NCBI RefSeq assembly: GCF_902833045.1
Contig: NZ_CADFDU010000002.1
Coordinates: 744,001 to 808,000 of the forward strand
Reading direction: 5' to 3'
DNA from: Burkholderia sp. BCC0322
GTDB taxonomy: Bacteria; Pseudomonadota; Gammaproteobacteria; Burkholderiales; Burkholderiaceae
DNA: 64,000 bases
In this document: positions 18,158 to 30,587 of the stretch, in pieces
Numbering within the stretch: position 1 is the first letter of the stretch
How the letters are laid out: every line of letters begins with the position of its first letter
Made by a program: the position numbers and the translations under genes
The notes under the pieces: model-generated
The model's input: only the letters and a program-made list of their open reading frames with translations
Told to the model about the DNA's origin: nothing
The model's database searches: none

Positions 18158-19197
18158 CCAAGTGGATCAAATGGCTCGGCTGGCCGCTCGGCATCGGCAT
18201 CCTGCTCGCGCTGGGGCTGCACGAAGGTATCGGCGACGTGTCGCAGATGCTCGCGCGCGCCGGTTACGCGCTGCTGTGGCTCGTGCCGTTCCATGCGCTG
18301 CCGCTGCTGCTCGATGCGTATGCGTGGCACTTGCTGCTCGACAAGCGCTCGTCGCTGCCGTTCCTGTGGTGGATTGCCACGGTCCGCGAAGCGGTGAACC
18401 GGCTGCTGCCGGTGGTCGGGATCGGCGGCGAGTTGGTCGGCATCCGGCTTGCGCGCTGGCAGGTGCCCGACGCGAGCCGTGTGACGGCATCGGTGATCGT
18501 CGAGGTGCTCGTGACGATCGTCGTCCAGTATGCGTTCGCGGCGCTCGGCCTCGTGCTGCTTCTTGCGACGACGGACAACATGGGCGGCGGCACGATCGGC
18601 CTCGCGCTGTTGCTCACGCTGCCGCTGCCGGTGCTCGGCGTCGTGCTGATGCGTCGCGGCGGCATCTTCCATGCGATCGAGCGTTTCGCGGGCCGCCTGC
18701 TCGGCGATTCGCACCGGCTGCTGCAGGGTGTCGACGGCAAGCGGCTCGATGCCGACATCGATGGGCTGATGTCGCGCACGGGCCTGCTGTTCAGCGCATT
18801 CTTCTGGCAACTGGCCGGCTATGTGCTCGGCGCGCTCGAGATCTACTGGGCGCTCGCGCTCCTCGGCCATCCGGTGTCGATCGGCGGCGCGATCGCGATC
18901 GAGGCGATGACGCAGGCCGTGCGCCATGCGGCGTTCATGGTGCCGGGCGGCCTCGGCGTGCAGGAGGCGACCGTCGTGCTGCTCGCGCAGATGTTCGGCG
19001 TCGACCGCGAGACGGCGCTGTCGCTCGCGCTGGTCAAGCGCGGCCGCGAGGTGCTGTTCGGCTGCCTGGCGCTCGGTTCGTGGCAGCTTGCCGAACTCGT
19101 GCGCACGCGGCGTCGCATCGGTGCGCCGCAGGCCGTGCCGCGCGCGTCGCAAGCGACGAGCCGCGTGGCCGAGACCGAAACCGAAACGATGCATTAA
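18154..19197 (+). CDS. hpnL: Hopanoid-associated integral membrane protein HpnL
   Basis: A 347-residue multispanning protein of the UPF0104/lysylphosphatidylglycerol-synthase-TM family. HpnL is a putative lipid flippase-like partner of hopanoid synthesis. About eight membrane helices are visible, including IGILLALGLHEGIGDV, ALLWLVPFHALPLLLDAYAW, ASVIVEVLVTIVVQYAFAAL and VSIGGAIAIEAMTQAVRHAAFMVPGGLGVQEATVVLLAQ (family signature PGGLGVQE). It starts inside the hpnK stop codon. The low-complexity C-terminus (residues 330-347) ends 2 bp before a terminator, so hpnIJKL is probably one transcript. Confidence 0.92.
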   Translation: MTKWIKWLGWPLGIGILLALGLHEGIGDVSQMLARAGYALLWLVPFHALPLLLDAYAWHLLLDKRSSLPFLWWIATVREAVNRLLPVVGIGGELVGIRLARWQVPDASRVTASVIVEVLVTIVVQYAFAALGLVLLLATTDNMGGGTIGLALLLTLPLPVLGVVLMRRGGIFHAIERFAGRLLGDSHRLLQGVDGKRLDADIDGLMSRTGLLFSAFFWQLAGYVLGALEIYWALALLGHPVSIGGAIAIEAMTQAVRHAAFMVPGGLGVQEATVVLLAQMFGVDRETALSLALVKRGREVLFGCLALGSWQLAELVRTRRRIGAPQAVPRASQATSRVAETETETMH

Positions 19198-19199
19198 CA

Positions 19200-19231
19200 C
19201 GAGACGGGCCGCGCGCCCGTCTCGCGCTTTT
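19200..19231 (+). terminator. Terminator of the hpnIJKL operon
   Basis: A 10-bp stem CGAGACGGGC/GCCCGTCTCG around a 5-nt loop is followed by CGCTTTT, starting 3 bp after the hpnL stop. Confidence 0.75.
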
Positions 19232-19283
19232 GGCGTCGCGCGGGTATCCTTGGCGCGTGTTTTCTCGACGCGCATTTCTTCCG

Positions 19284-19841
19284 ATGAATTTCCGTTTCCG
19301 GCTGCTTCCCGTCACGATGCTGGCCGCCGCGCTGGCGCTGACCGGCTGCGACGACAAGCAAGGCAACCTCGACGTGCAACGTATCAGGGACTTCTTCAAC
19401 GCGATCAAGCCCGCGCCGCTGCTGCTGAAGGGGCTGAAGGTCGGCGAATCGACCGAGGCCGACGTGCGCGGCACGATGGGCAAGCCCGAGACCGAGCGCG
19501 ACTTCACCGACGGCTCGAAGCGTCTCGAATACCCGCGCGGCCCGATGGGGAACCAGACATGGTTCGTCGATCTCGATGCGAACGGCCGCTATACGGGCGC
19601 GACGCAGGTGCTGACCGCCGAGAATTTCGCGAAGGTGCGCCCGGGGATGAACGAGGACGAAGTGCGGCGCCTGCTCGGCAAGCCCGGCGACATCGCGCAG
19701 TATCCGCTCAAGCCCGAGACGGTCTGGAGCTGGCGCTGGCTCGAGGACGGCGTCAACACCGACGCATTCTTCAACGTCCATTTCGGCCCGGATGGGCTTG
19801 TCTATACGACTTCGCGCTCCGACATCCTGAAGGGGCGGTAA
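19284..19841 (+). CDS. BamE/SmpA-like outer-membrane lipoprotein
   Basis: A 185-residue lipoprotein. The signal peptide MNFRFRLLPVTMLAAALALTGC has the lipobox LTGC, with Cys22 as the lipidation site. There are two SmpA/BamE-like repeats: LKVGESTEADVRGTMGKPETERDF (about 55-78) and VRPGMNEDEVRRLLGKPGDIAQY (about 117-140). Each has the G-[M/E]-x-E-x-[E/D]-V-R-x-x-[L/M]-GKP pattern of BamE. The length is greater than E. coli BamE, so it may be a paralogue rather than the Bam-complex subunit. ATG 19284 was chosen; a GTG at 19258 is in frame. It follows the hpn terminator and is probably a separate unit. Confidence 0.8.
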   Translation: MNFRFRLLPVTMLAAALALTGCDDKQGNLDVQRIRDFFNAIKPAPLLLKGLKVGESTEADVRGTMGKPETERDFTDGSKRLEYPRGPMGNQTWFVDLDANGRYTGATQVLTAENFAKVRPGMNEDEVRRLLGKPGDIAQYPLKPETVWSWRWLEDGVNTDAFFNVHFGPDGLVYTTSRSDILKGR

Positions 19842-19901
19842 CTGCAGCCGCAGCCCGCTTCGGCGCTATATCGAAAAAGCGACCGGAAAATTGCAAAAAG
19901 T

Positions 19902-19945
19902 CCGCTTCCCTGCCCGTTATCCGGTTGTCAGGGAGCGGCTTTTTT
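19902..19945 (+). terminator. Rho-independent terminator after the BamE-like gene
   Basis: CCGCTTCCCTG pairs with CAGGGAGCGG (one bulged T), followed by CTTTTTT at 19939-19945. An A-run before the stem could let it also stop reverse transcription. Confidence 0.75.
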
Positions 19946-19991
19946 CCTTTTGAAACAGGGTTGTAGGCCGTAGTTGTAAATGGTGGAGCGG

Positions 19992-20010
19992 ATTGCTGCG
20001 ACGCAGCAAT
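19992..20010. promoter_or_regulatory. Perfect 19-bp palindrome upstream of aotQ
   Basis: ATTGCTGCGACGCAGCAAT has 9-bp perfect arms around a central A, 108 bp before the aotQ start. It may be an operator or a leader hairpin. I do not recognise it as a known site. Confidence 0.4.
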
Positions 20011-20117
20011 CGCATGCAAGGTGATTTGAGACAATCAATTTCGCTTGCGACTATCCGCGTCAGCCCGGCGCGGGACAGGCATACGCGTCGGCATCCATTC
20101 CAACTCTGGAGACGCGC

Positions 20118-20807
20118 GTGTTCCTATACGGCTTTGGTCCCGTCCTCTGGGCCGGCACCGTGCAGACCATCGAGCTGTCGGTGCTGTCGCTCGCCACTGC
20201 GGTGGCGCTGGGGCTGATCGGCGCGGTGGCGAAGCTGTCGCACAACCGGGTGCTGCGAGCGATCGCGACCGGTTATACGACGCTGATCCGCTCGGTGCCC
20301 GATCTCGTCCTGATGCTGCTGTTGTTCTACAGCATCCAGATCTGGCTGAACCAGTTCACCGACTTCGTCGGCTGGGACCAGATCGACATCGACCCGTTCG
20401 TGGCCGGCGTGCTGACGCTCGGCTTCATCTACGGTGCGTACTTCACCGAGACGTTCCGCGGCGCGTTCCTGTCGGTGCCGCGCGGCCAGCTCGAAGCCGG
20501 TGCGGCTTACGGGATGAGCGGCGCGCGCGTGTTCGCGCGGATCATGTTTCCGCAGATGATGCGCTTTGCATTGCCCGGGATCGGGAACAACTGGCAGGTG
20601 CTCGTGAAGGCCACCGCGCTGGTGTCGATCATCGGCCTGGCGGACGTCGTGAAGGCCGCTCAGGACGCCGGCAAGAGCACGTTCAACATGTTCTTCTTCA
20701 TCCTCGTCGCGGCGCTGATCTATCTCGCGATCACGACCGTTTCCAACCTCGTGCTGATCCAGCTCGAGAAGCGATATTCCATGGGCGTGCGGCACGCAGA
20801 ACTATGA
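20118..20807 (+). CDS. aotQ: Basic amino acid ABC transporter permease, HisQ/AotQ type
   Basis: A 229-residue polar amino acid permease (BPD_transp_1). It forms a heterodimeric membrane channel with the next gene product for arginine, ornithine, lysine or histidine uptake. The N-terminal helix [27 protein letters not shown] is typical of this class. The EAA loop is [24 protein letters not shown], near residues 132-155, and contacts the ATPase. The GTG start at 20118 has CTGGAGACG upstream. Its stop overlaps the next ATG. The arginine assignment comes from the linked argR and ast genes. Confidence 0.9.
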   Translation: MFLYGFGPVLWAGTVQTIELSVLSLATAVALGLIGAVAKLSHNRVLRAIATGYTTLIRSVPDLVLMLLLFYSIQIWLNQFTDFVGWDQIDIDPFVAGVLTLGFIYGAYFTETFRGAFLSVPRGQLEAGAAYGMSGARVFARIMFPQMMRFALPGIGNNWQVLVKATALVSIIGLADVVKAAQDAGKSTFNMFFFILVAALIYLAITTVSNLVLIQLEKRYSMGVRHAEL

Positions 20808-21517
20808 TCGAGATCCTTCAGGAATTCGGCCAGGCGTTCCTTTACTGGGACGGCCAGCGCCTCTCCGGCCTCGCGGTGACGCTGTGGCTGCTCGTCGCGT
20901 CGATTTCGCTCGGCTTCGTATGCGCGGTGCCGCTCGCGGTTGCGCGCGTGTCGAGGAACAAATGGGTGTCGACGCCGGTGCGGTTCTACACGTACGTATT
21001 CCGCGGCACGCCGCTCTACGTGCAGTTGCTGCTGCTGTACACGGGCATGTACAGCCTCGAGTTCGTGCGTTCGCACTCGCTGCTCGACGCGTTCTTCCGC
21101 AGCGGCTTCAACTGCGCGATTCTCGCGTTCGCGCTGAACACCTGTGCGTACACGACGGAGATCTTCGCGGGGGCGATCCGCGCGATTCCGCACGGCGAGG
21201 TCGAGGCCGCGCGCGCATACGGGATGTCGCCGTTCACGATGTACCGCCGTGTGATCCTGCCGTCGGCGCTGCGCCGCGCGCTGCCGCTGTACAGCAACGA
21301 GGTGATCCTGATGCTGCACGCGACGACCGTTGCGTTCACGGCGACCGTGCCCGACATCCTGAAGGTCGCGCGCGACGCGAATTCCGCGACCTACATGGCG
21401 TTCCAGTCGTTCGGAATCGCCGCGCTGATCTATCTTGCGGTATCGTTCGCACTCGTCGCGGCGTTTCGCCGCGCGGAGCGCCACTGGCTTGCGTATCTCG
21501 CGGCCGCCCGTCATTGA
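20804..21517 (+). CDS. aotM: Basic amino acid ABC transporter permease, HisM/AotM type
   Basis: A 237-residue second permease of the importer, with the signature helix [31 protein letters not shown] and [16 protein letters not shown]. The ATPase-coupling EAA loop is [27 protein letters not shown] (about 132-158). The start overlaps the aotQ stop by ATGA, indicating translational coupling, and aotP begins 20 bp after the stop. Confidence 0.9.
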   Translation: MIEILQEFGQAFLYWDGQRLSGLAVTLWLLVASISLGFVCAVPLAVARVSRNKWVSTPVRFYTYVFRGTPLYVQLLLLYTGMYSLEFVRSHSLLDAFFRSGFNCAILAFALNTCAYTTEIFAGAIRAIPHGEVEAARAYGMSPFTMYRRVILPSALRRALPLYSNEVILMLHATTVAFTATVPDILKVARDANSATYMAFQSFGIAALIYLAVSFALVAAFRRAERHWLAYLAAARH

Positions 21518-21537
21518 ATCACTTCGAGGAGAGCCAG

Positions 21538-22338
21538 TTGGCCGAGATCACTCAAACGAGCGCTGCCGCTTCCGTCAAGCTTGCGGCGATCGACATTCAC
21601 AAGCGCTACGGTGACAACGAAGTGCTCAAGGGCGTATCGCTGAACGCGAAGGCCGGTGACGTCATCAGCATCATCGGCGCGAGCGGCTCGGGCAAGAGCA
21701 CGTTCCTGCGCTGCATCAATTTTCTCGAACGGCCGAATGCGGGGCAGATCGTCGTCGACGGCGAGACCGTGCGCACGAAGGCCGACCGCGCCGGCGCGCT
21801 CGAAGTTGCCGATCACAAGCAACTGCAGCGCATTCGCACGAAGCTTGCGATGGTGTTCCAGCACTTCAACCTCTGGGCGCACATGAACGTGCTCGAGAAC
21901 GTGATGGAAGCGCCGGTGCACGTGCTCGGCATTTCGAAGAAGGAAGCCGAGGAGCGTGCACGCGCGTATCTCGAGAAAGTCGGCCTCGCGCCGCGCGTCG
22001 AGAAGCAGTATCCGTCGCACCTGTCGGGCGGCCAGCAGCAGCGCGTCGCGATTGCGCGCGCGCTGGCGATGCATCCGGACGTGATGCTGTTCGACGAGCC
22101 GACGTCGGCACTCGACCCGGAGCTGGTGGGGGAAGTGCTGAAGGTGATGCAGAAGCTCGCCGAGGAAGGCCGCACGATGATCGTCGTCACGCACGAGATG
22201 GGTTTCGCGCGCAACGTGTCGAATCACGTGATGTTCCTGCATCAGGGGCGGACCGAGGAAGAGGGCGATCCGAAGGAAGTGCTGGTGCGCCCGCAGAGCG
22301 AGCGGCTCAAGCAGTTCCTGTCGGGCAGTCTCAAGTAA
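21538..22338 (+). CDS. aotP: Basic amino acid ABC transporter ATPase, HisP/AotP type
   Basis: A 266-residue ABC ATPase. Walker A is GASGSGKST (residues 47-55), the Q-loop is [12 protein letters not shown], the signature is LSGGQQQR, Walker B is [12 protein letters not shown], and the switch His is VVTHEMGF. The 12-residue insertion after Walker A ([21 protein letters not shown]) is typical of HisP-like proteins. The start is a TTG at 21538 with GAGGAGAG upstream; no ATG fits. It is the third gene of aotQMP-argR. Confidence 0.92.
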   Translation: MAEITQTSAAASVKLAAIDIHKRYGDNEVLKGVSLNAKAGDVISIIGASGSGKSTFLRCINFLERPNAGQIVVDGETVRTKADRAGALEVADHKQLQRIRTKLAMVFQHFNLWAHMNVLENVMEAPVHVLGISKKEAEERARAYLEKVGLAPRVEKQYPSHLSGGQQQRVAIARALAMHPDVMLFDEPTSALDPELVGEVLKVMQKLAEEGRTMIVVTHEMGFARNVSNHVMFLHQGRTEEEGDPKEVLVRPQSERLKQFLSGSLK

Positions 22339-22360
22339 CGCGACAGGGCAGGTTTCAACC

Positions 22361-23398
22361 GTGGTACCGGTGTCTCGTCCCGCAGGCGCCACCCGCACGA
22401 CGCAGGTGGCGATCGTTGCATTGCCGCCCGTGTCGATGTCGGGCGTGGGTCCGATCGTCGATGCGTTGAACCTCGCGAACGAGATCGACGGGCGGCTGCT
22501 GTATCGCTGGCAGGTGTGTTCGTGGGACGGGCGGCCCGTGACGCTCGCGGGCGGCGCGCAATGGCATGCCGATGCGGCGTTCAACGATGCGATCGCGTGC
22601 GACTGGCTGATCGTCGTGTCCGAGCGGTTCCAGCAGTTCGCCGATTACCGGCTGTTTCTCGCGAGTCTTGCGCGGGTCGGGCAGCGCACGCCGGTCGTGA
22701 CCGGCATTCACCACGGCGTGTGGTGGCTGGCGATGGCCGGGCAGCTTTCCGGGTATCGCGTGAGCGTGAACTGGGAAACGTATCAGCAGTTCGCCGAGCA
22801 GTTCGAGCGCTCGATCGTCACGCAGCAGATCTTCGAGATCGATCGGGATCGCGCGACGTGCGCGGGTGGGCAGGCTACCGTGGATTTCATGCTGGCCATG
22901 ATTGGCCGGGAACATGGGCCCGATCTCGGTGAGCGGATTGCCGATGCGCTGGGTGCGGGGACGTTGAGGAGTGGCGAGGAACGTCAGCGGATTCCTTTCG
23001 TGACCGCGCCTGGCGAGCGGCATCCGCGGTTGAACGATGCGTTGCTGCTCATGGAAGCCAATATCGAGGATCCCCTGACTACCGATGAGATCGCCGAACT
23101 CGTCGGCGTGTCGAGGCGGCAGCTCGAAAGGCTCTTTCGACAGTATCTCGGGGCGATGCCCTCGAAGTATTACCTCAATCTTCGGTTGCTCAAGGCCAGG
23201 ACGCAGTTGCAGCGCACGAGCAAATCGGTCGTGCAGGTCAGTCTTGCCTGTGGGTTTTCCTCTGCTGCGCATTTTTCCAATGCCTATCGGGAGCGGTTCG
23301 GCGTGACGCCGCGCGAGGACCGGCGGGCGTGGCTCGAAAAGCAGACCGGGGGGGAGCCTCGCGGGGGCGCGTTGGTTGAGCGAGAGGGGAAGGATTGA
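22361..23398 (+). CDS. argR: AraC-family regulator with GATase-like domain, ArgR type
   Basis: A 345-residue GlxA-type regulator. An amidotransferase-like ligand domain lies at about 14-195 and lacks an obvious catalytic Cys triad. A C-terminal double helix-turn-helix lies at about 225-325 (DEIAELVGVSRRQLERLFRQYLG; SVVQVSLACGFSSAAHFSNAYRERFGVTPRED). In Pseudomonas the same kind of protein, ArgR, is the last gene of the aot operon and activates aot and the arginine succinyltransferase genes. The identical neighbourhood here supports that role. The symbol follows the Pseudomonas usage and is unrelated to E. coli ArgR. Start GTG 22361, 22 bp after aotP. Confidence 0.85.
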   Translation: MVPVSRPAGATRTTQVAIVALPPVSMSGVGPIVDALNLANEIDGRLLYRWQVCSWDGRPVTLAGGAQWHADAAFNDAIACDWLIVVSERFQQFADYRLFLASLARVGQRTPVVTGIHHGVWWLAMAGQLSGYRVSVNWETYQQFAEQFERSIVTQQIFEIDRDRATCAGGQATVDFMLAMIGREHGPDLGERIADALGAGTLRSGEERQRIPFVTAPGERHPRLNDALLLMEANIEDPLTTDEIAELVGVSRRQLERLFRQYLGAMPSKYYLNLRLLKARTQLQRTSKSVVQVSLACGFSSAAHFSNAYRERFGVTPREDRRAWLEKQTGGEPRGGALVEREGKD

Positions 23399-23483
23399 TT
23401 CGTGGTTTCGTGGTTTGCTTGCGGTTTTCGTGAAGTGCCTGTGATCGTGTCGGTCTATTAGCGTCGCCCCTGCGCGGGGCGGC

Positions 23484-23519
23484 GGTTACTTTTCTTTGTC
23501 TTGCCAAAGAAAAGTAACC
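23484..23519. terminator. Terminator-like hairpin in the left arm
   Basis: GGTTACTTTTCTTTG and CAAAGAAAAGTAACC form a 15-bp perfect stem around a 6-nt loop. It lies 86 bp past the argR stop and could end the aot-argR transcript, although it lacks a long T tract after the stem. Confidence 0.5.
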
Positions 23520-24133
23520 AAAAGAAAGGCGCTGTGAAAACGCATGACTTCCCGGTGCCGTGGTCACCAGAGTGGCCCTCGCCTAAGTGTCCGCGCCAGT
23601 CAGGAAGCCGGAGTGGTTCGAGCAATGGTTCCGACACCACTCACCACCCAACCGAGCGGTATACCGCCCGCAAGCTCCGCCCTCGCTTCGCTCGGCCGAC
23701 AGGTACACACCCCCTCAAGCAGCACAATCGGAATATCACCCCAAACCCGATACGTGCGCGGTCCTCGCCTCTCGCCGCAGAAAAAGAGGGACGTACTCAC
23801 CAACACGGAAACACTCGCCCTCATAGCGCAGTTGAGCAGCGATAACAGGCAACCGGCCCGGTCGCACGAGTGATGTGAATGGTCAGAATATCGGACCCGG
23901 CGTGCTGCGCGGGCGGAAGCACATGAGTGCCAGCCACGCGACTGAGGCACCTTGCAGCCGAGCGAAGCGAGGATGGAGCTTGCGGGCGGTATACCGCTCC
24001 GTTGGGTGGCGAGTGGTGTCGGAACCATTGCTCGAACCACTCCGGCTTCCTGACTGGCGCGGACACTTAGGCGAGGGCCACTCTGGTGACCATGGCACCG
24101 GGAAGTCATGCGTTTTCACAGCGCCTTTCTTTT

Positions 24134-24169
24134 GGTTACTTTTCTTTGGCAAGACAAAGAAAAGTAACC
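24134..24169. terminator. Mirror hairpin in the right arm
   Basis: This is the exact reverse-complement copy of the 36-base hairpin in the left arm. A transcript crossing both arms could instead fold into one 287-bp duplex. Confidence 0.5.
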
Positions 24170-24333
24170 GCCGCCCCGCGCAGGGGCGACGCTAATAGAC
24201 CGATACGATCACAGGCACTTCACGAAAACCGCAAGCAAACCACCCAAAACCCCCCCAAAAAAACGAGACACGAAAACACGCCCCCCCCGCCGGGAGGGCA
24301 AAATAAAGCGACCTATCCGCTTCCGATAGAACC

Positions 24334-24349
24334 CGTCGCAATTCCGCAA
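24334..24349 (+). promoter_or_regulatory. Candidate ArgR half-site before astC
   Basis: CGTCGCAATTCCGCAA matches the Pseudomonas ArgR half-site TGTCGC-N8-AA at all but the first base. It sits 69-84 bp before the astC start. A very similar element precedes aotJ. Inference only. Confidence 0.4.
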
Positions 24350-24417
24350 GACGCTTGCGTCACCCTTACCTAAACTTGATCCTGTTGAACCCTCTTACGA
24401 AACCGAAAGGAACGACC

Positions 24418-25650
24418 ATGACGACCTCGACCGTGACCCGCCAGACATTCGATGAAGTGATGGTGCCGGTATTTTCCCCCGCGCCGTTCGTGCCGGATCG
24501 CGCAGAGGGCTCCCGCGTGTGGGACACGGCCGGCCGCGAATACATCGATTTCGCGTGCGGTATCGCCGTGACGTCGCTCGGCCACGGCCACCCGGAACTG
24601 CTGAAAGTCCTGGACGAACAAGGCCGCAAGCTCTGGCACATCGGCAACGGTTACACGAACGAGCCGGTGCTACGCCTCGCAAAGCGCCTCGAATCGCTGA
24701 CCTTCGCCGACCGCGCATTCTTCGCGAACTCGGGCGCGGAAGCGAACGAAGCCGCACTGAAGCTCGCTCGCCGGGTCGCATTCGATCGCCACGGCGCCGA
24801 TAAAGCCGAAATCATCTCGTTCGTCCAGTCGTTCCACGGCCGCACGTTCTTCACGGTCAGCGTCGGCGGCCAGCCGAAGTACTCGGAAGGCTTCGGCCCC
24901 GTGCCGGCCGGCATCAAGCACCTCCCGTACAACGACATCGAAGCCGCGAAGGCCGCGATCGGCCCGCAAACCTGCGCGGTGATCGTCGAGCCCGTACAGG
25001 GCGAAGGCGGCGTGATCCCGGCCGATCCGGCCTTCCTGAAGGCGCTGCGCGAAGCCTGCGACGCCAACGACGCACTGCTGATTTTCGACGAAGTGCAAAC
25101 GGGCGTCGGCCGCACGGGCCAGTTCTACGCTTACATGGATACCGGCGTCACGCCGGACATCCTGACGACCGCGAAGGCGCTCGGCAACGGCTTCCCGATT
25201 GGCGCGATGCTGACGACGAACGAACTGGCCGCGCACTTCAAGGTCGGCGTGCACGGCACGACGTACGGCGGCAACCCGCTCGCATCGGCAATCGCCGACA
25301 AGGTCGTCGAACTGATCGGCGACCCGGCACTGCTCGAAGGCGTGCGCGAACGCAGCGTGCGCCTGAAGGGCGCGCTCGAACGCATCAACGCGCGCTTCGG
25401 CATCTTCAAGGACGTGCGCGGCAAGGGCCTGCTCGTCGGCGCCGAACTCACCGCCGCCTTCGACGGCCGCGCGAAGGACTTCGTCACCGCGGCAGCAGAG
25501 AACGGCCTGATCATGCTGATCGCCGGCCCGAACGTGCTGCGCTTCGTCCCGTCGCTGGTGATCCCGTTCGACCTGCTCGACGAAGGCATGAAGCGCTTCG
25601 AGAAGGCAGTCGAACAAGTGCTCGCCGCCCAGGAAGCCACCGCGCGCTGA
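24418..25650 (+). CDS. astC: Succinylornithine transaminase (acetylornithine aminotransferase type)
   Basis: A 410-residue class III PLP aminotransferase, third step of the arginine succinyltransferase pathway. It moves the amino group of N2-succinylornithine to 2-oxoglutarate, giving succinylglutamate semialdehyde. Visible features are [14 protein letters not shown] (cofactor phosphate site, about 105-118), [30 protein letters not shown] (Asp224) and [16 protein letters not shown], with the Schiff-base Lys253. ATG 24418 has AAAGGAACGACC upstream; an upstream in-frame ATG adds 21 unsupported residues. It is the first gene of the ast cluster and may also serve biosynthetic acetylornithine. Confidence 0.93.
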   Translation: MTTSTVTRQTFDEVMVPVFSPAPFVPDRAEGSRVWDTAGREYIDFACGIAVTSLGHGHPELLKVLDEQGRKLWHIGNGYTNEPVLRLAKRLESLTFADRAFFANSGAEANEAALKLARRVAFDRHGADKAEIISFVQSFHGRTFFTVSVGGQPKYSEGFGPVPAGIKHLPYNDIEAAKAAIGPQTCAVIVEPVQGEGGVIPADPAFLKALREACDANDALLIFDEVQTGVGRTGQFYAYMDTGVTPDILTTAKALGNGFPIGAMLTTNELAAHFKVGVHGTTYGGNPLASAIADKVVELIGDPALLEGVRERSVRLKGALERINARFGIFKDVRGKGLLVGAELTAAFDGRAKDFVTAAAENGLIMLIAGPNVLRFVPSLVIPFDLLDEGMKRFEKAVEQVLAAQEATAR

Positions 25651-25680
25651 TCGGCGCATCCATCGCAGACAGGAACGACG

Positions 25681-26729
25681 ATGCTATTTGTTCGCCCCGG
25701 CAAACTCACGGATCTCGATGCGCTCGCGCACATGGCGCGCACCGCGCAGCCGGTCCTGCACTCGCTGCCGCACGACCGCGCGGCGCTCGAGGCGCGCGTG
25801 GCGCTCTCCGAGGATTCGTTTCGCGCGGACGTCGACTTCGCCGGCGAGGAGTTCTACCTCTTCGTGCTCGAGGATTCGTCGACCGGCAAGCTGCTCGGCA
25901 CGGCGAGCATCGTGGCCGCGGCCGGCTACTCGGAACCGTTCTACGCATTCCGAAACGACGCGCTGATCCACGCGTCGCGCGAGCTGCACGTGAACCGCAA
26001 GATCCACGCGCTCACGATGTCGCACGAGCTGACCGGCAAGAGCCGGCTGGCGGGCTTCTACGTTGATCCGTCGCTGCGCGGCGACGCGGCCGCGCACCTG
26101 ATCTCGCGTGCGCGGATGATGTACATCGCCGCGAACCGCCGCCGCTTCACGCCGGAAGTGTTCACGCTGCTGCTCGGCGTGAGCGACGGCAACGGCGCAT
26201 CGCCGTTCTGGGAAGCGGTGGGCCGCAAGTTCTTCGGCCGCAACTTCACCGACGTCGACATCGCGTCGGGCGGCCGCAGCCGTACCTTCATCGCGGAAGT
26301 GATGCCGGCGTATCCGCTCTACGTGCCGCTGCTGCCGGAAGCCGCGCAGCGCGTACTCGGCGAGCCGAACGAATCGGCGCTGCTCGCGTACGACATCCAT
26401 CTCGAGGAAGGCTTCGAGCCCGACCGCTTCGTCGACATCTTCGACGCGGGCCCGGTGCTGACCGCGCAGGTCGATCGCACCGCGTGCGTGAAGCACGGCG
26501 CCGAGCGCATCGTGCGCGAGGCCGCTCACCAGCAGGGCGATGTCGCATACATGGTGTCGACGGGCAGCGGCGAATCGTTCCGCTGCGTGCTGGCCGACCT
26601 GCCGGCCGATGCGGGTGACGCGCCGCTGGCCGGCGACGTGCGCGCGGCGCTCGATGTGAAGGATGGCGATGTCGTGCGCTGCGTGCCGCTGCATCGCCGC
26701 GACGATGAAGATTTGAAGGGAGACGCAGC

Positions 26730-26733
<4 letters not shown>
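25681..26733 (+). CDS. aruF: Arginine N-succinyltransferase, alpha subunit
   Basis: A 350-residue AstA-family acyltransferase. With the next gene product it should form the heteromeric enzyme that transfers succinyl from succinyl-CoA to the alpha amino group of arginine (and ornithine), the first AST step. Family features are MLFVRPGKLTDLDALAHMA, EPFYAFRNDALIHASRELHVN, LTGKSRLAGFYVDPSLRGDAAAHLISRARMMYIA and GASPFWEAVGRKFF, ending near VDIFDAGPVLTAQVDR. It overlaps aruG by ATGA. The tandem pair is a Pseudomonas/Burkholderia-type duplication; enterobacteria have a single AstA. Confidence 0.92.
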
Positions 26734-29232
<2,499 letters not shown>

Positions 29233-29246
29233 TCGAGGGAACGACG

Positions 29247-30587
29247 ATGAACGCACAAGAAGCCAATTTCGACGGGCTCGTCGGCCCGACCCACAACTAC
29301 GCCGGGCTGTCGTTCGGCAACGTGGCGTCGCTCAACAACGAAAAGTCGGCCGCGAACCCGAAGGCCGCGGCGAAGCAGGGGCTGCGCAAGATGAAGCAGC
29401 TCGCGGATCTCGGCTTCGCGCAAGGCGTGCTGCCGCCGCAGGAGCGGCCGTCGCTGCGCCTCTTGCGCGAGCTCGGCTTCTCGGGCAAGGACGCGGACGT
29501 GATCGCGAAGGCCGCGAAGCAGGCGCCCGAACTGCTCGCCGCGGCGAGCTCGGCGTCGGCGATGTGGACCGCGAACGCGGCCACCGTCAGCCCGTCGGCC
29601 GATACGAGCGATGGCCGCGTGCACTTCACGCCGGCGAACCTGTGCAGCAAGCTGCATCGCGCGATCGAGCACGAAGCGACGCGCCGCACGCTGTCGACGT
29701 TGTTCGCCGATCCCGCGCACTTCGCGGTGCATGAGGCGCTGACCGGCACGCCGGCGCTGGGCGACGAAGGCGCGGCGAACCACACGCGCTTCTGCGCCGA
29801 ATACGGCAAGCCGGGCATCGAGTTCTTCGTGTACGGTCGCGCGGAATATCGCCGCGGCCCCGAGCCGAAGCGCTTCCCGGCACGCCAGACCTTCGAGGCG
29901 AGCCGCGCGGTCGCGCATCGCCACGGGCTCGCCGAAGAAGCGACGGTCTACGCGCAGCAGGATCCGGACGTGATCGACGCGGGCGTGTTCCACAACGACG
30001 TGATTTCGGTCGGCAACCGCGACACGCTGTTCACGCACGAGCGCGCGTTCGTCAACAAGCAGGCGATCTACGACACGCTGACCGCCGCGCTCGACGCACG
30101 CGGCGCGCGCCTGAACGTGATCGAGGTGCCGGAGGCCGCCGTGAGCGTGAACGACGCGGTGACGTCGTATCTGTTCAACAGCCAGCTGCTGTCGCGCGCG
30201 GACGGCTCGCAGGTGCTCGTCGTGCCGCAGGAGTGCCGCGAGAACGGGAACGTCGCGGCCTATCTCGACGAACTCGCGGCCGGCAACGGCCCGATTCGCG
30301 ACGTGCTCGTGTTCGATCTGCGCGAAAGCATGAAGAACGGCGGCGGCCCGGCGTGCCTGCGCCTGCGCGTCGTGCTGAACGAAGCGGAACGGGCGGCCGT
30401 CACGTCGAACGTGTGGATCAACGACACGCTGTTCGCGTCGCTCGACACCTGGATCGACCGGCACTATCGCGATCGCCTCGCACCGGAAGACCTCGCCGAT
30501 CCGGCGCTGCTCGACGAGTCGCGCACGGCGCTCGACGAGCTCACGCAGATCCTGCGCGTCGGTTCGCTGTATGACTTCCAGCGCTGA
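29247..30587 (+). CDS. astB: N-succinylarginine dihydrolase
   Basis: A 446-residue amidinotransferase-fold enzyme, second AST step: N2-succinylarginine is hydrolysed to N2-succinylornithine, CO2 and two ammonia. The start [22 protein letters not shown] is diagnostic. The catalytic triad is visible as Glu174 (LGDEGAANH), His249 ([10 protein letters not shown]) and Cys370 ([12 protein letters not shown]), with one- to five-residue shifts from the E. coli enzyme. ATG 29247 has GAGGGAACG upstream. The stop lies within the start of astE, which overlaps by 17 bp. Confidence 0.94.
   Translation: MNAQEANFDGLVGPTHNYAGLSFGNVASLNNEKSAANPKAAAKQGLRKMKQLADLGFAQGVLPPQERPSLRLLRELGFSGKDADVIAKAAKQAPELLAAASSASAMWTANAATVSPSADTSDGRVHFTPANLCSKLHRAIEHEATRRTLSTLFADPAHFAVHEALTGTPALGDEGAANHTRFCAEYGKPGIEFFVYGRAEYRRGPEPKRFPARQTFEASRAVAHRHGLAEEATVYAQQDPDVIDAGVFHNDVISVGNRDTLFTHERAFVNKQAIYDTLTAALDARGARLNVIEVPEAAVSVNDAVTSYLFNSQLLSRADGSQVLVVPQECRENGNVAAYLDELAAGNGPIRDVLVFDLRESMKNGGGPACLRLRVVLNEAERAAVTSNVWINDTLFASLDTWIDRHYRDRLAPEDLADPALLDESRTALDELTQILRVGSLYDFQR

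Larger units (their letters stand above)
23410..24243. repeat. Large inverted repeat: 287-bp arms, 260-bp spacer
   Basis: Left arm 23410-23696 and right arm 23957-24243 are reverse complements of equal length. I found about six mismatches and no gap by eye. Each arm holds a palindrome GGTTACTTTTCTTTG/CAAAGAAAAGTAACC and a CGCCCC/GGGGCG hairpin. The spacer (23697-23956) has no convincing gene. No transposase and no flanking target duplication are visible. The open frames running through it encode the same spurious peptide from both arms. The TTACTTTTCTTTG stretch resembles a repeat scattered between genes in Burkholderia, as I recall it. It lies between argR and the ast operon. Confidence 0.9.

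Noticed and set aside
23501-24195. Open frames in both directions within the inverted repeat encoding the peptide MPKKSNQKKGAVKTHDF...
   Set aside because: The same peptide comes from both arms of the repeat by symmetry. It has no domain, and the region is a repeat element and not a gene.
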